NCBI RefSeq assembly: GCF_963678635.1
Contig: NC_087068.1
Location: forward strand, 374,001-438,000
Reading direction: 5' to 3'
Length of the DNA: 64,000 bases
Source of the DNA: Symsagittifera roscoffensis
Taxonomy: Eukaryota; Xenacoelomorpha; Acoela; Convolutidae
Within the stretch, counting starts at the first letter, position 1, and each line of letters opens with the position of its first letter. A program made the translations under genes and the position numbers. A model generated the notes under the pieces. The model worked only from the letters and a program-made list of their open reading frames with translations, was not told the origin of the DNA and ran no database searches. Positions 18,942-29,200 of the stretch are shown here, one piece after another.

Positions 18942-20746
18942 GCCGACAACTTGGATCCCTACATCGATCAAATTCCCACCCAACCAATCTCAACACTCCA
19001 ATTACAATAATTCCACTTTTTGCTTTCCCGCCACCCGGTTTCCCAACCAATAATGTAACATCAGGCATGAATTCAGACACTAATTCACATATCTCAGTTT
19101 TATACTCCATATCACAACTCAATAACCCAGATATTGAAACCCCTGATGAATTTGCAGACTCTGAACCATCTCCATCCAATAATTTTCAAACCAAACCCTC
19201 AGTTTTTTCAAAACCCCCTTTTCAACCAATCCCGCCAAATGACCCACTCCCATCGATTTCGACACCCTCTTATGCTTCACAAGTCACCCCAACCTACTCT
19301 TCATTTCATTCAGACCGATCATCCAATTCTCCAGATACTCCCCAAATCTCCCAGGAACTAGATAATTTTATCACCCTACAACAACAACCCTTCCACCTCG
19401 AAAATTCCACTATAAACCAGATTTCATCCACAATAGAATCATTAAACCCACCTACCCCTACACCCTCTTCAGCTTATACCGCATCATTAGCACCATCCTC
19501 CACATCCACCGAATCATCAAATAGCACTAATAGAGCTTATCGCACTTTCAAAAGAAAATTCCCGAACCATCCATTTCCGACAAAACCAGGAACAGCCCGT
19601 GAATATATTAATCATCCAAATCACACTAACACGAAAGATTTTCTAGCCATCACCCTACCCTCATTTCCACAGTATACCTTGAACACCCCTAACGACACTA
19701 ACGACACACGTAGTTTTGTAGATGAACAAGTTTTAATGCGTACACTTCATTGGACATCATATTATCATTTTACTAACCCCCTTTGCCTACCTTTATCTAA
19801 TACTCACATCGATATAGAAAGAAATAAAGATATGCTATATCGACTCACCACACCACTAACACATAGACAATTTACTTACATCGGATATAAAAAATCACTA
19901 AAAACATACACTGCACCCCGAGCTAACGAATATACGCTAGAATATTACGATCATAACATCATCCGAACTAACCAAGATCAATTTTTAGATGATGATCGCT
20001 TCGCTAACCCACAAATCACAGAAAAATTTTTCATCAAAACACCATATGTATTTACACTCAATATATTTGATCGTAAATTCGATCACATCATTTCTGAAGC
20101 ACTAACCGACACACAATCTTACGAAAGTTTTAAAGAAAAATTTCAATTATTTTCACTAACCTTTCATTTCCTTGCACCACATGAAAGAGATTTGCACTGC
20201 TCACACGATATTATGTTACGCACTAAACAAACCCACACATATACATATTATCGCTTCATACAAAATCACTTTGACCTACACACTCCATCAAGACAACCAC
20301 ACCATCGTTTTCAATTTATTAACTCTAAATACACATCACCATTTTTTCTTAACTTCACATATTGCATCAAAGATACTAACCTTCACGGTATTCTTCGCAA
20401 TTATGATCCCATAACCCAAATGTATATTTTTTGTCCCATCACAAAGACCTTCAACGCAGAAGAATCCAGACCCTTCCTTATCCCACATGAATTTGTTCAA
20501 CCTATAGAAATCCCCATATTAGAATTCATCCACAACACTAAATATAACCACAAATTATATAATCTCATCCAAAACACACCTTATGAGTTTTCAGCTGGCA
20601 CTGAAGAACTAAAAACCATTAAAGCACTTCAATTGCTTTGGCCACTGCTTCAAACTAAAAACATCATTCGCATACTAGCAAAGTTACTAACAAATTCCGA
20701 CATAATCCACGACATCTTCCCCCACGGTTTTTTCCCCGACGACTAA
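18938..20746 (+). CDS. Intact 602-residue ORF after env, unknown function
   Basis: Not recognised. It is the longest wholly intact frame after gag. The first 200 residues are P/S/T/N-rich and probably disordered. From about residue 215 the protein looks folded, with dense aromatic/charged text such as FVDEQVLMRTLHWTSYYHFT and FKEKFQLFSLTFHFLAP, and a leucine-rich end (LQLLWPLLQTKNIIRILAKLL). There is no signal peptide and no clear membrane span, so a cytoplasmic or nuclear role is more likely than an envelope one. The ATG sits in an ATGA overlap and just after a pyrimidine-rich AG. Intactness next to broken gag/pol/env is notable but may be chance. Confidence 0.7.
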   Translation: MSRQLGSLHRSNSHPTNLNTPITIIPLFAFPPPGFPTNNVTSGMNSDTNSHISVLYSISQLNNPDIETPDEFADSEPSPSNNFQTKPSVFSKPPFQPIPPNDPLPSISTPSYASQVTPTYSSFHSDRSSNSPDTPQISQELDNFITLQQQPFHLENSTINQISSTIESLNPPTPTPSSAYTASLAPSSTSTESSNSTNRAYRTFKRKFPNHPFPTKPGTAREYINHPNHTNTKDFLAITLPSFPQYTLNTPNDTNDTRSFVDEQVLMRTLHWTSYYHFTNPLCLPLSNTHIDIERNKDMLYRLTTPLTHRQFTYIGYKKSLKTYTAPRANEYTLEYYDHNIIRTNQDQFLDDDRFANPQITEKFFIKTPYVFTLNIFDRKFDHIISEALTDTQSYESFKEKFQLFSLTFHFLAPHERDLHCSHDIMLRTKQTHTYTYYRFIQNHFDLHTPSRQPHHRFQFINSKYTSPFFLNFTYCIKDTNLHGILRNYDPITQMYIFCPITKTFNAEESRPFLIPHEFVQPIEIPILEFIHNTKYNHKLYNLIQNTPYEFSAGTEELKTIKALQLLWPLLQTKNIIRILAKLLTNSDIIHDIFPHGFFPDD

Positions 20747-22332
20747 CAGGTAAGTATAATTTATATATATTCTAAACTAATAAATTTAAAATAAAAAACT
20801 AACCATTCTTTATCCATGTCTCATTTTGATTTTTAGTCTTCATCTCACGATTATCTGCAAAATACACAAAAGAAAAATAAAAAATAGAAAACTTCTTCAA
20901 ATTGTTCAAAACTCTAATAATCTTTTGCACCAGCTAAATTAAATAAAGTTCATACAAATGTAGTAAATTAATTTATAAATTATTTCCCTAAAAAGCAGTA
21001 ATTCTAATAATGATGAAAATTTGTAACTTAATTTTTCCCCAAAACTAGCAGTAAAATTGAAATTCTATGTAGTAAATTGATAAAACGCAAATGCAGTACT
21101 AACCTTTTGATATTTTCATTCACTCGCACAAAGAATTCTATCCAAACTCGCACAGCGCGCCCACGAAGAATTGTTTAAATAATGAATTTCAGTTTTAAGT
21201 TTTCACACTCAACAACTATAACACACGATAACAAGTTTCAAACTTTCCTTTAACCCGGTTGGAAAGGAATTATATACTAAACAAAACTAACCAATGCAGC
21301 TTACTAAACACCACAACACATAGAATAACAGCATGACTAAGAAAAGGAAACCAACGGTACCCAAACCGGATTAACCCAGTTTAAAACTGGATAATTTATT
21401 CTTTTGAAGACTATTATAAAGTCTAAGAAAGAAATAATAAAACACAAAAAATCGAAAGACAAACCCATACCAAAAACAATTTGATTTTTGAAAAAAGGAC
21501 ACAACCAACGAAACATAAGAAAAACCACAATAAACTCAACATAAAACGTTATCACATAACAGGACCTCTCACAGAAACCGCACGAAATCATACTCCCACT
21601 CCTGGCCTAACCCACCAGAGAGGACGTCCTGAGCATGCTCTATAGCCGGCCTAACCCACCGCGCTACATCCACGCTTTGTGACCACACTTCTATTTTTAA
21701 TAAGAGGTACTCAAGGGTGAGTAACTCTTCAAAATAACTGAACTAAAACAAAAAGATTTTGTGAAAACAACTAACCAAAATCATAATTAAAACACCAAAC
21801 TAATAAAAATTTTATAAAATGTAAATTATATCTTGCAGTATATAGATCAGCATACAACACCAAATACGAACATCCAAAGACAAAATGAATCCACTACACT
21901 CGAAAAAGAATGGCCAACCACAATTAATATGCCGCCCACAATCACAACTCAAAGGATTTAGAGTACGACTTGACTTTGCAGAAAAGGACTTCATTGAACT
22001 AGAACAATGACCACCTCGATGTTCAAGTATACGTACAGATCCGAGTAACCAGGCATCCCCTCCACGCACAATCTCCACGCCATTCCCAGACAAGGTCAAG
22101 CCAAAAGAAGTTCTCTACAAGAAACGAAAAAACCTGTCATAGCCAACCATTCTGAAATCAGATTTGAGTTTGTTGCGAAAATCCAGTCGTTGTCATGAGA
22201 AGACACAACGATTGAACCTGGAACTTCTCTAACAAGAGAACCCAGACGAAATATGATGTTCGCCAAAAACCAACGTTCATCATCCATCCTTTGAATTGCA
22301 GAAAGACTATTCTAAAAAACTCTGTAAAACCC
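20747..22332. other. 3' noncoding region of the LTR element
   Basis: About 1.6 kb without a supported gene. A perfect 5' splice site (CAG/GTAAGT, 20747-20755) lies right after the stop of the 602-codon ORF. A candidate 3' site TTTTTAG ends at 20836, giving a possible 87-nt intron. The part from 21590 to 21690 is more GC-rich and carries a duplicated GGCCTAACCCACC motif. On the minus strand GGTTCAATC (near 22215) resembles a tRNA B box, hinting at an inserted SINE. Confidence 0.45.
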
Positions 22333-22339
22333 GGATGGG
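22333..22339 (+). promoter_or_regulatory. Short polypurine tract before the 3' LTR
   Basis: GGATGGG abuts the 3' LTR start at 22340. It is the right place for the plus-strand primer, but the tract is short and has one T, so the assignment is tentative. Confidence 0.45.
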
Positions 22340-22749
22340 TGGAACCTGATCTAAACTACATTTTATGATTGGATAAATTAGATATTTTACCACTGTAAAG
22401 TATTTAATATTAACCAATCATGATCCATCTAACTAACAACCCACTTATTTGTAAGTTTTAGAATTACTTGTAATTTCAGCACCAGAGAGATTTGAATTTA
22501 ACTTAGAAATTAGTTGACTCTCCAAGAAGACTTCAGCAGCCGCAATAAACCAGTATACCCTAGATCTATTGAGCCTAGCAGAGACTAGTTAAACAACCTG
22601 AGACTAGATAGTATAAGAGTAAGATTAGGATCGGTATTAGACTAAGAAGTTGCACGAATCTATCCGGCCGAAAATAAGATAGCGTGACGAGCAGACGGTG
22701 TACCCTATCCGAAATTACTCTATGAGTTAACCACCTCGGTTATAACTCA
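22340..22749 (+). repeat. 3' LTR
   Basis: 410 bp, TGGAACC...ACTCA, five substitutions from the 5' LTR. AATAAA is at 22544-22549. It is followed by the TTAT target duplication at 22750-22753. Confidence 0.96.
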
Positions 22750-22753
22750 TTAT

Positions 22754-24890
22754 GATATTTTTAAGGTAAAAGTATCTCATTTTTTTTGAGTGTGAGACCT
22801 GTCGGCATGTGAACCTGTCGGCAGGTTGTTTATTCGAATAAGGGGAGTTTTTATCCCTTTCTGACGGTATAGCACAGTTAAGAAGAACTATTATAGAAAT
22901 TGTTTTTGATCTGATAACTGTGAAATAACATTTTTTCTTTGGCTGTATTACAGGTGTTGGGTTGATTATATTCGAGTCATACTGGCAATTAATCTGGCAA
23001 AAATCCGGCAAAAACGATCCCAGTAGTTGTTGCTCGAGGAACACGAAATGATTGTTATGATTTTTGGTTTTATAAAATTTTCTATACCATGAACCATTTT
23101 TCCATGAAACATGATACCAACGAGTTCCGAACCAACTTATCGAAACATCTCAACATTTCAAAGTTTTAGAGGTTCATGTGCAAAAAAAAGTCCAGTAAAT
23201 TTAAATCAAATGGTAAATTTTCTAATTCTCGCTGGAATTTTACAAAAATCAATCACCGTGGTCGGTGTAAAATGCTGATTATACTTTTCCATTTTTACTA
23301 TTTAATTAAATACCAAGATTTAAATCTCAAATAGCAAAAAGGCACACTTCTTGTGAGGCAATTCTAAATCTTACAATCGCAGTAATGCCTATTACTTCTT
23401 TATGTCGTCTGGTTGTAACAACATCCTAGTATATACTAACAAAGCTCTTCTAATTCCCTAAACCGATTTTCAACATTTAATTATTTAAGGACGTCATTGC
23501 GGCATCATGAAAATCGCATAATTTTCACAAGAAACCTGAATTTATTTTTTTTGTGTATTAACTCAGTTTAATTTTTTAAATGAGCTGATATGTTATTAGT
23601 TGATCGCCGCTTAAAGCTGTTCTATGCTACCATCAGTCATAAATTCATTAACACCGATGAAATTTTTTTTACCAACAAAAACAAATCATTAATCAAGTTC
23701 CAATATGCAAGTGGATTACACTTGCAAAATTTCCGTGGATTTTGTATACAAATACATGTAACGTGAATTTTGCCGGCAAATTTGTTTTGTCACGGGTTCC
23801 GCAACAAGCAAAAATAGCTAGTTGTCCTGAACTCCGCAACTGTGAGCAGATTCCGCAAATTAAATGTGAAATCTCAGAATCTAAGAGGAAGCCGCTTTTT
23901 TGTTTGTTACTGTACTAAGCCAGCTGTTGCATATGAACATTTCAAAAGCAAGAGCTAAAATTATTATCTAGCAATGGGGAATTTGAAATTGAGGACTTAA
24001 CCATTTGCAGCAAAATCCATGAACAAATTTTAAAACAATGGTTTACTGAATCGGTGAATTTCAATCTTAAGTATTTAGGGATCTTTCCCAGCAAGCAAAA
24101 TTTTCGCGATCGATTTGATATCATCAATAAAATCATTATATCGGATTATATTGGGATCAGAGTGATTTCAAATCATCAGTATTTGATTTTAGAAAATTAA
24201 GGTGAGAGGTAGAATGAGGTGGAAAGAATAAGGATCAAAGGAATTGACAGGAATTGAGATCGAAGTTGTGTGTAAAGCAAGAATTGAGATCGAACTTGGC
24301 AAGATTGAAATTGGGTGTAAAATTGAGGCAGGAAATAAGATCAAAACTGGTGGTAAATTGGCAGTAATTGATATCAAAAATTTGGTATTTTAACTAGTAG
24401 CTCAACTGTTAGCATTAATTGAGATTGAGTTTAATTTGATACTATGTTTTAATGTATAGTAGCGCTTCAATGCTTCACATGGTGAATGAAGAAACAGCAA
24501 AGACGATTATCACTATTCACTAAATACTCAGTTTGGACTCGTAATGACTTTCAGAAATCCTAGCGGAAAAAGAAGCTTTACCTAATGATCGATTTTTCTC
24601 AATTGGGTGAATTGTATCATAAAGTGTCATTTTTAAGTTGCTCTTGAAACTCGAAGCGTTTTCATGCCATTTTTTTTTTGAAACTTGAGTTTTTTTTTTC
24701 AAAAAACAATTCATTATGATTTTTTCTGTTTTCTGTAACTTGCGTCCGTTGACTCTTTTCCAAATGTCTGTTGGCAATGTTTTTGGTTGACATCCAAAAC
24801 ACACATGATTTTTTGCTGTCGTGGATTTGTTATAAACCATTTCGCGGTTTGGAGAAAAACTTTTTTCGATTGAGTGTTCGTTTGCTTCAG
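22754..24890. other. AT-rich noncoding DNA, probably intron of the C2-domain gene
   Basis: No convincing ORF. Minor features: a CCTGTCGGCATGTGAACCTGTCGGCAGG duplication-like string at 22798-22826 and repeated GAATTGAGATCGAA-type text at 24245-24300. The 159-codon minus-strand ORF ending at 24520 is antisense to a real exon and I do not accept it. Confidence 0.5.
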
Positions 24891-25048
24891 ACTCTTTCGT
24901 CACAGTGGCAATGTCATCGAAGAACGAGCGGAAGACGAGCACTAAAAAGAGCAACTGCAGTCCTGTTTTTATGGAGAACTTCGTATTCGAGGTGGCCATG
25001 ACTCACCTCACCCTCTGCTTCGTCAAAATCATCCTCTTCGTCAAACAG
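24891..25048 (+). CDS. Synaptotagmin-family C2 domain, internal exon
   Basis: Exon bounded by TTTGCTTCAG (ends 24890) and CAG/GTTTGA (donor 25049). Starts with two bases of a split codon and ends in phase 0. The frame through ATG 24911 gives SFVTVAMSSKNERKTSTKKS followed by the NCSPVFMENFVFEV block. This matches the C2 core of synaptotagmins and synaptotagmin-like proteins (YVKV...K-x-KTS-x-K-x-x-x-x-PVFNE-x-F-x-FEV). C2 domains of this type bind membranes or SNAREs in vesicle traffic. The next exon of the same domain is at 33873, in matching phase. Upstream exons were not found in the window. An alternative acceptor at 24905 would shorten it slightly. Confidence 0.6.
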
Positions 25049-27300
25049 GTTTGAGCTTCAGACAGTCGTTCTTCACCCGGCCAGAAACAGACCCCAATCA
25101 TGTATTACACACTAGGCTGAGGTCTGGTCATAGATGATCTAAGGATACCACTTAGTTGTAGCTGCATTGGACAATAAACTGACAGTTTTCAGATCTCTTT
25201 TCGATATTCCATACTGGTTAAGTTTCACGTTTTTGACTAATTCCTCAATTTCATGTTTTCTCTTTTATTCATGATTTATGTTAATTATCCACATTTGAGA
25301 AGTTATCCATCTTTTTAAATAGTTTCACCCATCTTAAGTGAAAAATTCAGCCATGAATCTCACGTAGCTTCAAAGAAAACGGACAAAATCTGAAAAAAAA
25401 ACGTCAATTCGATCGGTTAAACTAAAAGTTCTATGTTCCGTGACTGTAGTCGATAATATGTTGCCAAAATAACTTCATTACACAAACAGTTCAGTATTGA
25501 GTATACAACTGATTTGCGGCAAACTTTTTTGTTACAACTTGAGTAATATGATAGCTCATAAAACCCTGAGTAAAACTAAAACTAATATTTAGAAAAACAG
25601 AAAATGCTGCCTAGAAACGCTTCTTTACTAGAGGAATCAATCGAACCAGTAATTTTTTATATGTTCATTTAGCTGTCAGCAAACGCCCTGGCATAGACCT
25701 TAACATGTTAACTATTGGTCGACAATAAACCTGCACCATAACTCACCCACTGGAAAAAATTCCGTGGAGCAACTTCGTGTAATCCGACGAAGAAGGTATT
25801 TTCCCGGTGAAACTGGCATCGTCAAGGGAATTTTCTGTTTTTAATCTTGCCTGAAAGTTTCAACGGAGTTCAGAACAAATGAGTTTGCCGTTAATTACCG
25901 TAGACTTTCATTACCGAGTTTGCCGTAGACTTTCATAAAGGTTGCGATCGTTTTTTTCTTAATTTTTTTCAGGAAAAGTCTTAAATACTCGTCCGGCTCA
26001 TATTTAATTTTCGCAGTTTGACATTTGGTTTCTTTTTAATTTCAGTTAATTAGCTTTTTTTGAAAGTAGGGAAAACTCCACTATCGAACCGCAAAAGTGT
26101 AACGGTCACAAAAAAACGTGATCAAAATTTAGTTTAAAAAGTGGAATTTGACTTTTAGATCTCCAGCGAAAACAAAATCTTCCTCTCGTTCAAATTTTTC
26201 ATATTCAGTTAATTTTAGCAAAATTACTTGTCAGTGCTTTTTTTGTTCATTTGCGTTTATTCACTCCTTCCCAACTGTATATTGGTTATGTATAAACTTC
26301 CTAGCAGAACAAAAAATGTTCCTTGTAAGCCAAATTTTTTCAAATTGGGTCGTTTTTTTCATAGCATTGCAAACTGTAAAAAACTGAATTTCAAAGAGCT
26401 TGAAAACCATATATTTTTTTTGGTTTGAAAATTGAAAATCGAAGATTTTTTTTTGCATTCAATGAATTTTTGCTATGCTTTTAATGCTTTTGCCATTAAT
26501 TATGGGCTGCCTGCAGTCATCTTCTGGAATCCTTTGAGTCCCTTGATTCTGATGAAAATTCTCTTTGTTACAGCTAATTCTTTTTATGTACAGATAAAAT
26601 GCTAATTTAAAAAGGAACTAATCTCACAGTTAAAATTTGAAAAAGTGAGCAAGCATTCTTTCCGCCGGAGAGAATGAGTACATCAATGTCATAACGTCAG
26701 AAACAGTTACAACAAACTTCAATTAATAAGAATGGTGAAATAAAAGTACTGCAATTCACAACATTCCCCTTGTTAGGAGAAAAAAATTGGCTCTTTTTCC
26801 TACCCCTCCCCCCCCCCTCCCCACCTCGTATGAGCATCAATTTTATGATGTAATGAGTGGTTTTACGAGATTAATTATAAAAACCAAATATTTTTGTCAT
26901 GGCCCGGTTAGTCCGCATCCAATTTTCTTGTTAATTGGTTGGTGGCAACAGTAATTTAACTTGTAAAAAATTGCAGGTGGCGGGAAAAGGAAAAAGCGCC
27001 AAAAAATAAATACTAAATTAAAGGTAACTGACCCTTTTCTTCCCCCGAAGGAAGACGAAAGAAATTTAACAAACTACAATCAATATGCACTAGTTTAAAA
27101 ACTATCAACATTACAACAAAACTAATGTTTGATATAAAAAGAACTTAAACTTATTTAGTAACTGGTTAGTCGGAGTAGATCTTACGGAATTTAGCAATTA
27201 AAGGTACGTTAGTAGTAACTGAACAAGATATGTACTAAGAGATCTAAATTTGAAATCGAAAAAAAAACAAGCTAGACTAAGGAAAAACTTGCAAAAAAAT
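25049..27300. other. Intronic AT-rich DNA
   Basis: No gene seen. Contains a C-rich microsatellite-like tract (about 26794-26825) and homopolymer runs. Confidence 0.55.
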
Positions 27301-28549
27301 TACTGTATCAGTTTTTCTCAACTTCTATTACCATTTCCAGTTCAGCGAAAAACAGTTCACTGTTCAAGTGTTCGATTTCGTTATAGCTGCCCAGAGTCAT
27401 GCTCAAGGATTCATCTGTTGAAGAGGGGGATTGTAAGTCCGCTGAAGAATTGTCTGAGGAGTTACCTGTATCGTCGAGGGAGTGTGCTGAGAAAACTGGG
27501 ATTGTCTTATCCGAGGTAATTGGGGAAGAAGTCGTTCCTTCCGATCCCGATTGTTCATGATGGCCGAGGATGATCGGGTTTGTCACTGTTTTCGGCTGTT
27601 CGTCTCGACTATCTATAACGTCTATGTAAAACTGAGGAGGTCCTACATTTCGGCGCGACCGAAGAAGTTGAAACTCGTTACCGGTGTTATTCTTGTTGTT
27701 AGAAGATTCTTGGGTAGCCGTTTTCTCGTCCGAAGAATCGATGATAATGTAGATTGCAAGGTCTACAGTCGAGTCTTTTTGTGAGGTCTCCTGTTGATCC
27801 GGCGGATAGTGTTATCGGAATTGATACGTTCTCTAACCATATCTCCTCAAGGGAGACCTCCCGCGATCCAATCACTAATAACTGAGGCGTCTGACGGAAG
27901 TAACATTGATTCATCGCAAGCAAAATATTTTGTATTTATGACCTGTTTCTTGTCAGGTGAGGGTCTGTTTCTCTCAGGTTTGGCAGAGGGTTTTGAGACT
28001 GTGGTCTTTTGTCCTTATCGGAGGTAGCTAACTCAGTTTGGAGCCATGTCTTCGGGCCTATTTTTCTCGTAGTTGTTTTGTAAACTTCAGTAGTCCGCTT
28101 TGAATCTACTTCAAAATCAAAGTCAGAAAAAACGGAAAGGAATTTTTCCGTCTACCAGAACAAACAGTAGACGAAATAAATTTCGGAAGAGCGAATGCGG
28201 TTTTTCTGATAATTTTTCCGTCGCAAAACTCTAACGTAATTTTTGAAGCTTTTATAATTTTCTGATTAAGATATCTAAAAAAAGTGTTTCCGTTTATGCT
28301 TACCTTAGTTTTACACGATGAAAGCTTGGATGGTGATGGGTAACATAACTCGTAGCTTTTATCCATCGGAAACAGATTTTTCTTTGGGATTATAGGGTCC
28401 TCATTTCGTCCTCAACCCGGTCATCAGATTTCCAGTCAAGTACCCCTCCTTTGCTTAGGATTGATTTTTCTTTGTCTAAAACTCAATTGGATAGATTATT
28501 GGAGGCTAACTGTTTCCAGGTCGTGTTTGGTTTTCTATTAAAGTGTATT

Positions 28550-29200
28550 TCAAAAGGTGAACATATGAGTTTTGATTGGAAAGACAAACGAAGGCTCCAA
28601 ATAGTTTTTAAGACCGCGCGCATATTGTAAAGTAGGTTTTTGATGATCGGGAGCCATTGCTAATAATTTTAATTTTACAGTCTGAACAGATTTTTTCACT
28701 AAGCCATTCGAGCGATGTTTGCCAACTTTGCGAAATTTTCTTTCAAAATTATTGAAATCACAAAAAGATTTAAAATCCTGGCTAGTCAAACAAGATGTGT
28801 GGTCGACACGGATAGAAAAAGGAACGCCGTGTAAGTAAAAGTAACCCTGAAGGAATTCAATCACTGTATTTGATGAAGTGAAAGATGTTATTTTAGCCGT
28901 GGGAAACTTTAAAAATCTGTCAAAGCATGATTAATTATTTTTACTCATCCCAAACTGGAGTCCAAAGGCGAGGCGAAATCAAGATTTAATTCCCCATTAG
29001 GCTCAGATAAAGATGTTAGTTTGAGTTTAGGGAAAAAAACTTTTTACATTATTATTAGTTTTTGTGCATTGAGAACACTTTTTACCGTGAACATATATTT
29101 GACGGTTTATGTCAGGCCACCATATACACTGATCAAATTATTTCATGCCGAACAGTTCCGGATGGGCCTCATGAAGTGTCTTCTTAACTGCGTTTCTTAA
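28550..29200 (-). pseudogene. Integrase remnant of the antisense gypsy copy
   Basis: A 104-codon open piece (28864-28550) matches the integrase core: HGVP-x-x-IRVDH around the second Asp, and GKHRSNGLVKKS where the catalytic Glu (normally GLVEKS) is replaced by Lys. Upstream on the same strand, broken text holds the HHCC finger (HPELFG, WWPDI, CSQCTK) and the first Asp (LDFASPL). The Glu-to-Lys change alone would abolish strand transfer. Confidence 0.7.

Larger units (their letters stand above)
3889..22749 (+). mobile_element. Very large env-bearing Ty3/gypsy-type LTR retroelement (18.9 kb)
   Basis: The boundaries are exact. Both LTRs are 410 bp, begin TGGAACC, end CTCA, and are flanked by the same 4 bp, TTAT. 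Inside, in order: primer binding site; about 1.2-kb leader; two ORFs of 148 and 422 codons; gag with one CCHC knuckle; protease; reverse transcriptase; RNase H; integrase; two small membrane ORFs; an ATG-less ORF; a gB-like env; a 34-codon ORF; a 602-codon ORF; 1.6 kb of noncoding DNA; and a short purine tract. The pol order (PR-RT-RH-IN), the 4-bp target duplication and the env point to the errantivirus-like branch of Ty3/gypsy. Typical members are about 7-8 kb, so this copy is more than twice that size. LTR divergence (5 of 410) indicates a recent insertion, yet gag, pol and env are broken by stops and frameshifts, so this copy is not autonomous as it stands. Confidence 0.95.

Noticed and set aside
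24520-24999. Minus-strand 159-codon ORF
   Set aside because: Antisense to a plus-strand C2 exon with good splice sites; no domain on the minus strand.
27250-27784. Plus-strand ORFs at 27250 and 27551
   Set aside because: Antisense to the decayed minus-strand gypsy remnant, which explains their openness and higher GC content.
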